The notes under the pieces were generated by a model that searched no databases, was not told where the DNA came from, and was given only the letters and a program-made list of their open reading frames with translations. A DNA stretch of 64,000 bases. Origin: Aeoliella mucimassa. GTDB taxonomy: Bacteria; Planctomycetota; Planctomycetia; Pirellulales; Lacipirellulaceae. The DNA lies in NCBI RefSeq assembly GCF_007748035.1, contig NZ_CP036278.1:3410001-3474000 (forward strand). The letters run 5' to 3'. Positions within the stretch are counted from its first letter, which is position 1, and every line of letters begins with the position of its first letter. This document shows, piece after piece, positions 30,701 through 37,652 of this stretch. Both the position numbers and the translations under genes were made by a program.

Positions 30701-32589
30701 ACCACGTCGACTGCTCCGCTGACCGAGTGCGGCACCGTCAACGTGCCAGCAATCTCATAAGTAATGGACGAACCTGCAGGCAGGTCCACCGTGTCGGTAA
30801 GCGAGGTTCCCAGCGGGCCACTGGAGAGAGAACTCGAAGCACCACCAGTCGCGGTGACACTATTAAGCACCACGTCCGTCAGACCGGTCCCGAATAACGA
30901 CACCAGTTCGGCGCCGCTCACACCGTGCGATGTCCGATTATCAACAGTCAGAGTATAGCTGACCGACTGGGTGGATCCTACTTCGAATCCGGTCTGCGGC
31001 GAGAGCTGAACTCGCAAATCGGTGTCCGAATTCAGCCAAACATTGGATCCGGGACTTTCGCCAGCGAGGAGCACAAAGAAGTCCATGGAACCATTGCCAT
31101 CGATGTCGGCCATGTCAAAGCCAGTGACCTCCACATCGGACGGCAGAGGCAACGTGGGCTGGAAATTGGCCGCACCGTCATTCACCCACACGACAAGGTT
31201 CCCATTGCCACCAATAGCACGCATCGCCACATCCAGGTCACCATCGCCATCAATATCGCCGATACCAATCTGCTCCTGGTCGATATTACTAAGCGCCAGC
31301 GTTTGTCCTTCCACAAACGTGCCGGAACCATCATTAAGCCACACGCGGTTGCGGCCAAACCGGGCAGCCAAGACAATATCCAGATCGCCGTCACCATCTA
31401 GATCGCCCACTTGGACATCCGCCGGAGAGTCGTTTTCTCCCAGCATCTGGGAGGTGCGAGTGAACTGCCCGGAACCGTTGTTTAGCCACACACGCCCGTT
31501 TGCGTAGTCGAGGCTTACCAGATCGATGTCGCCGTCGCCGTCAAAATCGCCAGAAGCGAGACCAACCAAGGTGTTTGAAGTATTCAGCCACCTACCACTG
31601 TCAACGAAGTTCCCATAGCCATCATTGAGGAAGATGACGTTTCTAGTCTCACCGCCCCAACTCGAAGAATTGGTCACTAGGTCCAGATCACCATCGCCAT
31701 CGATGTCTGACAGATCTGTATTGCCGAGGTATACAAGATGCTGGGTGCCGGCGTCGAACTGTCCATCTCCACGATTCAGCAGCACCTGCAATACGGGGCC
31801 TGTAACCACAACATCCAAATCGCCATCCTGGTCGATGTCTTCTAACTGGAGTTCTCGCGGCTCCTCGGGATCTGAGTTGCCGTAGCTATTGAACACCTGC
31901 TCGGTTTGCACAAATCGGCCCGAAGCGTCCTGCAGGAATACCCGATGCGTGCCTGCAGGATCTCCCAGGAAGGCATCCAGATCACCGTCGCCATCCAGGT
32001 CCCCCAGCTTAACCATCTCGCCGCCAAGGGCTAGCTCGTTCAGTACATCGGCATAGAAGATCCCGGTTCCTGCCGTAGCCGCGTGTTGTCGATTCTTCAG
32101 TGCTGCCCTGTTATTGGCCTCAGTGAATTCGATCAGCCCGGCAGGCGAATGCGCCGTGGCCGAATGAAGCACCTCAGACGATGCGTCTGAGTCGGAAGGA
32201 TTTACCGTCGCGCTAATCTGGTAGGTAATACTGCCACCAGCCGCCAGTGTGACTGTATCAGCCCAATTCGAAGAGAGTGCTCCCGAAGTAGCGGAACTCG
32301 TACTGCCAGAAGAGACAACCACACCCACCAACTGAGCATTGCTTAATAAGGCGGAGAGCGTGTGTTCAACCTCCACTCCCTGTACTTCGTGGGGCGTACG
32401 GTTGCTCACGGTTACTTCGTAGGAAACGTCCTCTGACGAACCGGGCATAACGCTAAGTTGTGTGGGCGATACCTGCACGACCACTTCGGTATCGGCATTG
32501 TAGTACACCCGTCCGTAAGCCATATAAGTAGTGCTAACAAACAGCGCATCCAGATCACCATCACCATCCAGGTCGCCCAACGCAACGTC
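18739..32589 (-). CDS. Giant FG-GAP/VCBS and DUF11 surface protein, C-terminal part
   Basis: About 4,616 codons continue the gene that starts at 35201, in a frame shifted by -1 at the G9 run 32589-32597. The protein consists of blocks of FG-GAP/VCBS repeats (calcium loops of the type DLDGDGDLDA and WLNDGSG) separated by DUF11-like beta domains. I count nine DUF11-like units here, for example DLAVTLESPGETVKQGDIVD and YTLVVTNNGPVPVNGATITA, plus one in the N-terminal part. Near the C-terminus a dockerin-like pair appears (GDYTIWRDHLGA and DADGNGIINRNDYEIWK). A hydrophilic tail of about 190 residues follows, in which a segment with YSTDSTQD, ESLLLQRRRQQ and ERDSVS is repeated as YSTDDTRD, ESVLLLRRQHL and ERASVS. 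There is no PEP-CTERM. It is probably a cell-surface or secreted calcium-binding repeat protein. Confidence 0.85.
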   Translation of the reverse strand, partial: DVALGDLDGDGDLDALFVSTTYMAYGRVYYNADTEVVVQVSPTQLSVMPGSSEDVSYEVTVSNRTPHEVQGVEVEHTLSALLSNAQLVGVVVSSGSTSSATSGALSSNWADTVTLAAGGSITYQISATVNPSDSDASSEVLHSATAHSPAGLIEFTEANNRAALKNRQHAATAGTGIFYADVLNELALGGEMVKLGDLDGDGDLDAFLGDPAGTHRVFLQDASGRFVQTEQVFNSYGNSDPEEPRELQLEDIDQDGDLDVVVTGPVLQVLLNRGDGQFDAGTQHLVYLGNTDLSDIDGDGDLDLVTNSSSWGGETRNVIFLNDGYGNFVDSGRWLNTSNTLVGLASGDFDGDGDIDLVSLDYANGRVWLNNGSGQFTRTSQMLGENDSPADVQVGDLDGDGDLDIVLAARFGRNRVWLNDGSGTFVEGQTLALSNIDQEQIGIGDIDGDGDLDVAMRAIGGNGNLVVWVNDGAANFQPTLPLPSDVEVTGFDMADIDGNGSMDFFVLLAGESPGSNVWLNSDTDLRVQLSPQTGFEVGSTQSVSYTLTVDNRTSHGVSGAELVSLFGTGLTDVVLNSVTATGGASSSLSSGPLGTSLTDTVDLPAGSSITYEIAGTLTVPHSVSGAVDVVVASITPPAGMVDGNLSNNSAASRNWVDRPTRPSAGVFVQTPQAFDSFTVDALASADLNFDGYDDLVVGTNATYTRVLISDGTGQFVESEQQLPGGATEAVAIDDVDGDGDRDIIIAHTNSGTRVWLNDGAGHFTDSGQTLGGTYQLSLATADLDNDGDVDLITGGAQNKVWLNDGLGGFTASAELGDSRAYDIDPGDIDGDGDTDLMIVGYDNRAVFWINDGNAGFVASPNYISNVLYGGALHDFDGDGDLDAVLLSNSTSHLIWLNDGDGVFTSSGAQNGLYARGYNVQLIDAEGDGDMDFLYTTYSDSSSDELETRLLINQGDATFVVSSQFLGDTPNAALVTGDFDGDGDSDIAVGRVRDNRMGVFLNADTDLLVQVSPTQHLVEAEVATLVSYEITVTNFGPTDIVGASLTHELTDALEDASITSISRGEGAETSIAIGTFVDVFSGYVDLPAGASITFTVEAMLTVPSSFAPIVTSTTEVTAPTGILESYTANNRAQGSGYAPAVIPVSSGRFVDTGQSIRTYGEEVKLGDLDGDGDLDAIVIADDNTYHRVLHNRGDGTFDEVQQFGVEMSHAITLVDIDSDGDLDAVLSGRQRDGSVWLNDGTGLFQEGPAIFVNPASTGDALPVFGDLDGDGDLDAYVARSNNQPNEIWLNDGLGNFVDSGQRLGSSNSRDATLADYDGDGDLDAFVANYGTNYLWTNNGSGSFTLSGYALGSGNSFAVFAGDFTGDGVLEVLFGNTGSASVLLVKAGRVYTSKPLPIGSTSDIDLDVADLDGDGDLDVLLAASDQVLMNDGDGNFAAEYSYDFPNIYVALGDLDGDGDIDAYFTESNNNSDTVWLNAETDVRTYFTQTPDTETVIPGATLDYTIVVENAGTNPVSAATVLLTLPKPVVSASLTSVTQADGATSTLTPIADLEVVQLNDTVDLPIGGKVTYQLTVTLSSDLTDYVSPSAVSSITADVKLPSGQIDANQVDNAAADQNLIRFETSLGSGVFQDSGQRLGDFQSQAVVTGDVDGDGDIDAIVANDGQAGNRLWLNDGSGMFTDSGQMLGNYQSTSLAIGDVDSDGDLDLLIAYSGFGSAQPSLFLNDGVGNFTVVDQGLTTKSTGLVALLDLNNDGALDAMLGSGIYLNNGLGYFTQVVASNGTPSSYGDVDGDGDLDLLNGYRLQLNRGDGSFEPAVQITNSASATALFDADGDGDLDIIFDTGSSNTVWLNDGNGSFTDSGQVLASEGANDFEVGDIDGDGDLDILQSGDDYSGEPITKIWLNDGAGVFAVSPQVFPTDGIVDTALADLDGDGDLDVFMVSEEGANQVWLNPAADTLIDLRIEQHTGDSQVDPGQQVTYVFTVHNDSVIDTQGAMVEYLAGQYLLDVELISVTATGTAESSLVPGTLMGNQFIDTTNLPAGASLEYVIRGTVAPAGTPGLSENYRIEHKVKASAPANQFDPYQADNLTSNVDIVTLSGSGGSGLFVELPQSIDTEDAVDVEMGDLDGDGDLDAIVVYNSSASEVLLNDGAGNFSVATTLFVPEQNLRGTSLAMSDLDNDGDLDVVISTYYGSGSGVWLNNGDATFELSTPSFPGQAEPASITFVDIDNDGDPDLLTGSAWYANDGTGTFSTNFEYLPNSTYDLALGDMDGDGDLDALGYYYQMQYDGITGFSSVYDRWPDSGNWVVGDLNGDGKPDAIRYRTNAQEVWINDGNGRPELYQQIESAPGATEVRFVDVDGDDDLDLVSLELNSFIRIRLNDGNANFVDTGLKFASTDTERFSIGDVDGDGDLDALTVGPTGMQVWTNLAADELANLTVDVQSGGTYASAGDTVTYTVTASNPSKVDILNATITTEFSHSVEESRLVSVLLAGGASGPISLGTFNGEFVSEVDMPAGSSITFVIEVDLLAAGTPMQPAVYGFGASASITTEDGYDAAPGNNTSYDVDIIGPKVTGGTGKFSVADEVTLPTESYVADMSLGDVDGDGDLDVLVVYSYNGGAILTNDGAGNFTVSSVLAGENIYTDGRTSALADVDGDGDLDAFVRTKWFINDGTGSFTNAGHYVPDSAVFGDVDGDGDIDAIAEGRVRFNDGTGVFSEASPMLGSGNLLPQLADLDGDGDLDALYGGAYDDRVVWLNNGEGLFTATTQTLESGLRRGFDLGDLDNDGDLDLWMVFDDFNRVYLNDGNAVFTPLDQEIPRTNYNTSVSLTDIDGDGDLDALTTVHDVAGVNSVFVNDGNASFTESTGIFHPQSLGVLAVGDLDNDGDVDAIFGGNRTVASMLNGDVDLAVTLESPGETVKQGDIVDYTLTVTNNGPLHVTGAELQLLFDLPIADLTVAGVETTGASSSAGATIDVAEGRLTDLINIPVGGTVTYTLQAVVAANDGSFSREHEHFSARAIITPPTGLFDAVPENSFAVQQDQLQVVSEVPSGIWVDSGQQFTLTGGLAIAAGDLDGDGQRDLVIGYETGAQVWWNNDGTFVAGPIISDRVTSQVAVGDFDEDGDLDVAIKTNEGRTFFANDGYGNLTKYFVFGGNYSSFSEFTDVDGDGDLDFYDDVTQLNDGNGYFVAADNSHDGASQHLFGDFNGDGDLDLYTSQGTFDNVGHGFFQYISGYAWSESFNNAQLGDMDGDGDLDAVIAVSGANRVWLNDGSGALVDSGQLLGSAVSNNVSLADFDGDGDLDALFANGGSANVLWLNDGLGNLTYSGIEFDEGTTNSFAISDFNGDGTLDVVSVNSDGPTRLYHGIDIRTQPDLSISLTSSQVAAELGARLYYTLVVTNNGPVPVNGATITARFDRILQDFDIDSPVGTGGAASDLVEGAAAGEFIATVDLPVGASLQYIVSAIPKADAVFLATDSVLSALASVSVPEGFVSDITPDSNAAYDNDLVVLPNAEGSGTFNITSLGLPVDRIEDVALGDVDGDGDLDAVITRGTWSAGDSRNANGVWLNDGHGNYVDSGQELGTSRTFQVMLADFDGDGDLDALFGNHSSNSIWLNDGSGVFTNSEQVIGHNTTYSIAIGDLDGDGDVDIYETDSNAYRNYLWINDGTGVFTSRTISLPPLTSSRAALGDFDGDGDLDVLRVGIRGNSQVMLNDGYGNFLVEGGILTEHGQFVSAVGDLDGDGDLDAVITIEVTLSNGDTEDHIQAYLNNGTGEFTPYGDSFDARAVRELELVDIDHDNDLDLVAGVVSANINYVRNAETVWHNDGSGKFTAAGNAINLQTGYSVSVAAGDVDQDGDPDIVFINDYRPPQLWLNSNATDLAVEFLSGPQAAKVGEAVEYEVRVTNHGSVRTIGADFSSTLWPLFVDAQIADLQYSGDGSSTLEIGAVGNSLQAELFLDPGESVTFVLKATIASGQQVLSATNSMAALNVQVTPRSGEVDSENANNKSVFQTVIEVAATSGTDSLEDSGQQLGFGFATDVALGDIDGDGDLDALIADRLNGNYLWRNNGHGVFEVVGQPFGGEDTVAVALGDLNGDGRLDAVVANRNQSIAVYRNSGNGNFVLMGSYENVADYRDIAVADFDNDGLIDLFIDVDGENVVWRNVGNGIFDPQPALVSSHSSSVALGDVDGDGDIDAVVANEQGEANRLWINDGTGQFVDSGLQLGEGDSVHAALADLDGDGDLDAVIANQSGDHQIWLNDGFGDFGLGDSLLNSVGYVASLALGDMDGDGDIDVVIATSGSAGNLVWMNHGDATFEDTPVEFGNASTFAIALGDLDADGDVDVVSANAFGPGSQVWLNQLTLTPEMAAFNGSGRVDLGDYTIWRDHLGATVERGTSGDADGNGIINRNDYEIWKALYGTTVATPVASAVIAPNESASQTPNSEAVDSNASAPDSIPNDATGDVANSSYSTDSTQDNQEVSPSPTYVRSKAKSDKDSRESLLLQRRRQQPAERDSVSEDAAAANATAPGLVENEATADAALWFYSTDDTRDHEALLPRRSHDRMELTSDNDSSESVLLLRRQHLVVERASVSSSTLKDRTETDEQRAIDEVFTELGSPLLHRLGDRDRK

Positions 32590-32597
32590 CCCCCCCC
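32589..32597 (-). other. G9 homopolymer at the frame break of the giant gene
   Basis: Nine consecutive C on the + strand (G9 in the coding sense). Upstream the frame reads APLGGG and then runs off into TLRWATWM and stops. Shifting by -1 inside the tract restores GDVALGDLDGDGDLDALFV, the regular repeat. Ten or seven G would give one continuous frame of about 5,490 codons. Slipped-strand phase variation, programmed -1 frameshifting on G GGG GGG, a true mutation or a sequencing error are all possible. Confidence 0.85.
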
Positions 32598-35201
32598 GAG
32601 AGGCGCGGTGGTGCTGGGTGCAATTGTGAATCGGCCTTCGCCATCGTTCAGCCACAGCCCTTGAGTGGTACCGTAGCTATGAATCATCACGTCAACACTT
32701 CCATCGCCATTTACATCACCGAATGCCATGGCACCGATCGAGCCAGCAAAAGCACGAATCGTCGAGAATCCGCCCCATTCATCGCTATTCAGGAACACAC
32801 GCCCGTTTTCCGGCGAGTTGCCTGAGACAACAATATCCAGCAATCCATCGCTGTTGACGTCAGCAACTCCGAAGTCCGCCGGCTGGATGACCGACAGAGT
32901 CTGTTGGAGGCCGAGGTATTCGAGATCGGCAAACGTCGACCATACCTGCACGTTCAGGTTCGAATCGAGTGTGACAACATCGGCTAAGCCATCTCGACGA
33001 AAATCGCCTGTGGCAATCTTAGCAATCTGGCTGGTACCGGCAGTTAGCTCGTAAGCAAAATGGGCATCGCCATCGTTCAGCCATATTTCAAAACCACCAT
33101 CTACGGCATCGAACAATAGGTCTAGATGCCCATCGCCATCCATGTCGGCCAGAGCCGTGACGTCTGTCCTACCACTACCGATCCGCTGACCAGAATCGGA
33201 AAAGAATCCATGCCCGTCGTTCAGCCAAATCCTATTCGCAGAATCGTAGGAATTCGAGTCCAAGTTGGCGAAGAATAGATCAGCGTCGCCATCTCCATCG
33301 AGATCGCCGACCGAAATGTCTCTGGCAGCAAAATCGGAGCCAGTGATCGTCTGCACCAACTCTAGCTTTCCAGTGCCATCGTTGAGCATGACATACGAAG
33401 TACCCAGAATAGCGTCGAGGTCACCATCGGAATCGAGATCGACCAACTCTACGCTGCGGGCGGTGGGCAAAACCACCTCCGATTCTTGCGGCACCCATAG
33501 TCCGGTGCCTTCGACCAACTCCGCCACGTCGTTGTACAGTACCGCACGGTTGTTGCTTGGCGTGTGATCGACTTGACCGACCGGCAGGCTGGCTGTAGCC
33601 GTATGGATGGCCGCCCGTCCGCGCGATTCGAGCGATGCCGTGTAGCTGCCTGTCAATCGATAGGTGATCGATCCGCCAGCGGCGATTGTGGGGGCATCCA
33701 CCAACTGGCTGGTCAGCGTTCCCGGCGTCAACGTCGAGGTGTTTCCAGGGCCACTCGCAATCACATGCGTCAGTTGTACTCCCGTTAGTTCGGCAGCGAA
33801 CGTGTCAACTACCTCGGCGGCTGTAACAGTGTGCGGGCCAAGATTCGTTACCGTGAAGCTCCACTCAATCGTCTCCGTGGATCCCGGTTCGACTTCGAAG
33901 GCGGTAGTAGAAGTTTGAACCGCGAGGTTGCCGTCGGCGTTACGCCATATCACTACACCCCCGCCTCGAACCTCGTACGCGCTCGAAGCGGCCACAACAT
34001 CCAGGTCACCGTCGGAGTCGAAATCGCCAAGCGCCAATTCCTTCAGATTGTCGTACACCCCCAACCATGGCGTGTCGCGTGTGAAGTTGGCGGCCCCATC
34101 GTTCAAATAACTTCCTAGCGAAGTGGCACTAACGACTGCGTCGAGGTAGCCATCGCCATCCACATCGCCCAAAGCGACCGCCTGGCTGCGGGCCATATCG
34201 GCAAAGTCGACGCCGACGGAAAACGTGCCTGTACCATCGTTTAACCAAGTGCGATTGGTGTCAGGGTAGCGAGAGTTCGCAAAAATGATGTCGAGATCAC
34301 CATCTTCGTCCAAATCTCCCAGTTGGACATCCTCGCTGCCTGAATCGCTCTCCGAGCCATCCAACTTCAGACGCTGCCCGCTATCGGTAAAGCTTCCCGT
34401 GCCGTCGTTAATCCAAACCGTATTGGGGTCGCGGTAGTTGGCTACCACGGCATCCAGGTCGCCGTCGCCATCAATGTCGCCGAGATCGACGGCGAACCCA
34501 CGATCCGATGCTTCGTTTCCCAGCGCCTGTCCACTATCGGTAAAGTTGGCTGCCCCGTCGTTTAGCCACACCTGCTTGGGAGCATAGCCGTTGACAATGA
34601 AGACATCGAGATCACCGTCGCTATCCAGGTCTCCCAAAGAGAGTGCATTGGACAGAAAGATCTGCGAAGTTGCGGTGAACTGCCCGGCTCCATCGTTTAG
34701 CCAGACGGAACTTCCGTTATTGGTTGAAGAGCCGGAACTCAGCACGACATCCAGGTCACCATCGTCGTCGAGGTCGCCCAGCACCATGTGCTCGACACTC
34801 CCGTCGCCCAGCGTGTGGGACGAAGTCGAGAAATTCCCCAACCCATCATTGAGCAGAATGAAATTGTCATCCCCGCTCCTGGTGCCAGCCACAATGTCGA
34901 GGTCGCCGTCCGCATCGATATCGCCAACGACCACCTCGTTCACGAATTGCGATGCAATATACTGCTCAAGTTCGAATACGCCGGTCCCCCCTAATCCGTA
35001 CAGTGGATCGCCCGACAACACGATGCGCGACTCCAACTGTTCGACGCCCAGCTTGTTCCGTCGTCGCCAATGACGCTTCTGTTGAGACAGCTGCTGGCGT
35101 TTTCCGCGTTTCCTGCGACGGCTGCTTCGTGATGGCTGCTGCGACTGGAAGGCTTTCCGGGCGTAACGGCGCCCTCGCGCCGAAGGGCGTTTACTTCGCA
35201 T
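32598..35201 (-). CDS. Giant FG-GAP/VCBS and DUF11 surface protein, N-terminal part
   Basis: 868 codons before the G9 tract; the unshifted frame runs on uselessly to 32412. The start at 35201 is preceded by an AGGGGG element. The first 50 residues are extremely basic (RRYARKAFQS, RRKRGKRQQL). They lead to LGVEQLESRIVLSGDP at about 51-66, a variant of the LEPR-xLL motif found at the N-terminus of very large planctomycete envelope proteins and thought to direct export or processing. No classical signal peptide is seen. FG-GAP/VCBS repeats follow (VVVGDIDADGDLDIVAG, MVLGDLDDDGDLDVVLS), then one DUF11-like domain (WSFTVTNLGPHTVTAAEVVD) and further FG-GAP repeats. It is transcribed alone. Confidence 0.88.
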
Positions 35202-35660
35202 ATGATCTCGTCCCCCTGATTACCCAGGCCACGTTGCTGGCCGAGTAGATAGAAGAGTTAGGCAATGTCAGTGCAGTAAAACAACCAGACGCAATTCATT
35301 TGCTGGTTGACTGCATCACCGGTATTCTGAGTCAGTGCTGCTCAGAACGCAACCTTCGCACGGTGTTTACGCACTACCCCTTCATCGATTGCATAGCGCA
35401 TTTGCGCTTGCTGGCAGTGCTTGGTAAGTCTTTTACTCGATCTCAGTAACACCAGACTCTGCAAAAACTTTGCAATCATCCGATAACTGTGGTTTCCCGA
35501 TCGCACAAATCAGACTTGTGGACACAGCTAGAATGTTTCAATCGCGGAGGGCGCGAAAGCAACCGTCCGGCACCCCAGAGCCATCGTCCCTAATGAGATC
35601 TGGGCGCAACGTCTCGCGTTCACTCTTTCAGGCTAATACGAGCGACTCGCGAAGCGGAGA
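35202..35660. other. Upstream region of the giant gene
   Basis: About 460 non-coding nt between the giant gene and repeat copy 2. I compared it by eye with the GEMM cyclic-di-GMP riboswitch because of GGGAAACC and GCAAAG-type segments, but the order and spacing do not fit. No gene or firm promoter is called. Confidence 0.35.
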
Positions 35661-36153
35661 GAATAGATTCCCAATTTTCCCACCGATGGGAAAATTGAAT
35701 CTTCGTCCGCTCTGGAAAACCAGTGGTTTTCGGCTATGAATAGATTCCCATTTCCCAAAACGCATCGAATGGGAATCTATTTTCGCAGCGGGAACCAATC
35801 GCAAGTCGTTTGCCAGTATCCACTTACATCAACACCTCCAGCGAAAGTGCCCAGAATAGATTCCCATGGGTGGGAATCTATTTTGAGTCGGGAGTTGAGG
35901 GGTGGAAGCTGGGAGTTGGAAGAGTCAATAGCGTGGGTCCAGGAACTTGAAGCGAGTCAGCCCGGCGGCCGATTTGCCACCCGCGCAGCAGCGAACGCCC
36001 ACGCAAGCAACCATTCGCCGGCGCGTCGCTAGAAGTCGGACAGGAAAGCACTCGTTACATCTCGCAAACCTCCAATCACCAAAACACCAACAGCCGAGAG
36101 CCACACACACCTGTCCATTAGACCACTATCGGTGGCCAATTCCTAGCACAAAC
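35661..36153 (+). repeat. Dispersed nested-palindrome repeat, copy 2
   Basis: Same orientation and order as copy 1 over nearly 500 nt. TAGATTCCCA or its complement occurs at 35664, 35741, 35770 (inverted), 35857 and 35871 (inverted). Hairpin B has perfect 13-bp arms at 35739-35751 and 35769-35781 with a 17-nt spacer containing CCCAAAACGCATC. Hairpin A has perfect 12-bp arms (AATAGATTCCCA at 35855-35866, TGGGAATCTATT at 35871-35882) with a 4-nt loop. A third palindrome (CAATTTTCCCA/TGGGAAAATTG type) sits at about 35672-35698. The homologous tail ends at GGCCAATTCCTAGCACAAACTGG. An insertion sequence begins 20 nt further on. Confidence 0.87.
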
Positions 36154-36262
36154 TGGTTCGATCAGCAAAAACGTGTAAGCGTCTCGAAAGTAGGCATGAA
36201 ATCGGTTCTAATATATTGTGCCGGGTGACTCTTCCTATTTTGCCACACGCCAGGAGATGATC

Positions 36263-36508
36263 ATGGCCTATTCGCCGCGTGAGCCAATCGAGCTAAACGA
36301 AGAGGAGCAGCGGACTTACGAGCTTCTAAAGGAGGCTTGCGACGATGACATTCGTCGCATGGCCAAGTTGTTGCACGACAAGGACGACTCGAATCTGTTT
36401 GGGCAAACGGAGTTCGACCTCCGCGACCGAGTGCATGCACTCGGAGCCAAGGCCTTGGAAACAGTCGCCAACGAGCGACAAAAAAAGGGACGGGTACGAG
36501 AAAGCTAG
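36263..36508 (+). CDS. ISKra4-like transposase, upstream reading frame
   Basis: About 81 codons from ATG 36263 (MAYSPREPIELNEEEQRTY), preceded by GGAG; ATG 36257 is also in frame. It encodes the helical N-terminal part (YELLKEACDDDIRRMAKLLH, FDLRDRVHALGAKALETVAN). At 36480-36486 there is a run of seven A, after which this frame reads only KKGRVRES and stops. The catalytic domain continues in the +1 frame, so the complete transposase needs frame change at the A7 run. Several IS families use such runs, but a simple indel is equally possible. Confidence 0.8.
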   Translation: MAYSPREPIELNEEEQRTYELLKEACDDDIRRMAKLLHDKDDSNLFGQTEFDLRDRVHALGAKALETVANERQKKGRVRES

Positions 36509-37652
36509 CTGCGTCTGCCCGACCTGCAATGGCGACGCCCGCTGCGTGAACGTTCGCTCGCGGTGGGTCGATAGCCTGCTCGGCCCACTGCAAGTGAGGC
36601 GTCACTACTACCACTGCCGCCGGTGCCGTCACGGATTGTTTCCGCGGGACAAAACGTTGGGACTCGGCAAGCGAAAGTTTAGTCCGGCCGCGGCCCAAGT
36701 GGTGAGCATCACCGGCGTGCAAACGAGCTTCGCTCAGTCGAGCGAAGTGACACTTCGTAAACTGTGTGGACTGAAGGTCAGCGAGTCGACCGTCGAGCGA
36801 GTCACCGAAGACGCTGGCGAGCGTCTCCAAACGTTACTCGCCGCAGGCGAGACGTTTGGCAACACAGAGCCGTTCGCCTGGCAACGCGACGCGCATGGCA
36901 AGACGTGCGCGTACGTGAGTCTCGACGCCACAGGCGTGCGACAGCAAGGCCCTCGTGGCGCGCAGGCCGAGGGCCGCATGGCGTACGTCGGCATGATTTA
37001 CAACATAAACAGCGAGCAGGATGCTCGCTCGCCCGACCCGCATTCGGTGCGGTATTTATCGGGGTTTTATGAACTCCCGGAACTTGGGCGGCAACTGCGT
37101 CGCCAAGCCGCCGCGGTTGGGTGGGACGAGGCAGAGCAGCAGATCGCGATCTCGGATGGCGGTGCTGGTTTAGAAGAGTTCTTGCGAGTGCACTTCCCGC
37201 GTGCGGAGCGGATCCTCGACTTCTGGCACGCGAGTGAGTACCTGGTGGAATTAAGCCAGTCGCTCTATCCGGACGACGAGGAGCATCGCACTGCTCAGTT
37301 GGCATCGTGGTGTCACCGGCTGAAGCACCAAGGAGGCTTGAGCATCGTGTGGATGTTGCAGTCGCTGGAGAAGACCAACTGGTCTTCCGCTCAACGCGAA
37401 GCTTATACGACCTGCCTGCGATACTTCCAAAACCACCAGCACAAGATGAACTACCCCCGCTACGTGGCCCACGGCTGGCAGATCGGCAGCGGCCCGGTCG
37501 AGAGCGCGTGCAAAACCGTCGTGGCGGGGCGCTTGAAGCAAAGCGGCATGCGCTGGAGCCAGCACGGCTCAAACGCCGTGTGCCACCTCCGCGCCCTCTA
37601 CCTCAGCCAACGCGGCTGCTGGGAAGACTACTGGCAAAAGTACGCAGCTTAA
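36480..37652 (+). CDS. ISKra4-like transposase, catalytic frame
   Basis: From the A7 run to the stop at 37652, about 390 codons in the +1 frame relative to the upstream part. A CxxC-x(n)-CxxC zinc-ribbon-like segment (CVCPTCNGDARC and YYHCRRCRHGLFP) comes first. The DDE-type catalytic region follows: YVSLDATGVRQQG, AISDGGAGLEEFL, RILDFWHASEYL and the final GSGPVESACKTVVAGRLKQ with MRWSQHGSNAVCHLRALY, a strong ISKra4/UPF0236-related signature. The frame is open upstream to 36345 without a good start, so translation presumably begins at 36263 and shifts. Confidence 0.85.
   Translation, partial: KKRDGYEKASCVCPTCNGDARCVNVRSRWVDSLLGPLQVRRHYYHCRRCRHGLFPRDKTLGLGKRKFSPAAAQVVSITGVQTSFAQSSEVTLRKLCGLKVSESTVERVTEDAGERLQTLLAAGETFGNTEPFAWQRDAHGKTCAYVSLDATGVRQQGPRGAQAEGRMAYVGMIYNINSEQDARSPDPHSVRYLSGFYELPELGRQLRRQAAAVGWDEAEQQIAISDGGAGLEEFLRVHFPRAERILDFWHASEYLVELSQSLYPDDEEHRTAQLASWCHRLKHQGGLSIVWMLQSLEKTNWSSAQREAYTTCLRYFQNHQHKMNYPRYVAHGWQIGSGPVESACKTVVAGRLKQSGMRWSQHGSNAVCHLRALYLSQRGCWEDYWQKYAA

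Noticed and set aside
18846-34994. Many plus-strand frames opposite the giant gene
   Set aside because: They are rich in SRSPSPS-like and IAIDV-like peptides, as expected from the complement of GDLDGDGDLDA repeats; no start sites or families fit.
35220-35500. Possible cyclic-di-GMP (GEMM) riboswitch upstream of the giant gene
   Set aside because: Single blocks such as GGGAAACC look similar, but the conserved order, spacing and tetraloop receptor are missing.
36345-36480. Catalytic transposase frame read as starting before the A7 run
   Set aside because: The codons between 36345 and 36480 in this frame are the out-of-frame complement of a convincing N-terminal sequence in the other frame.
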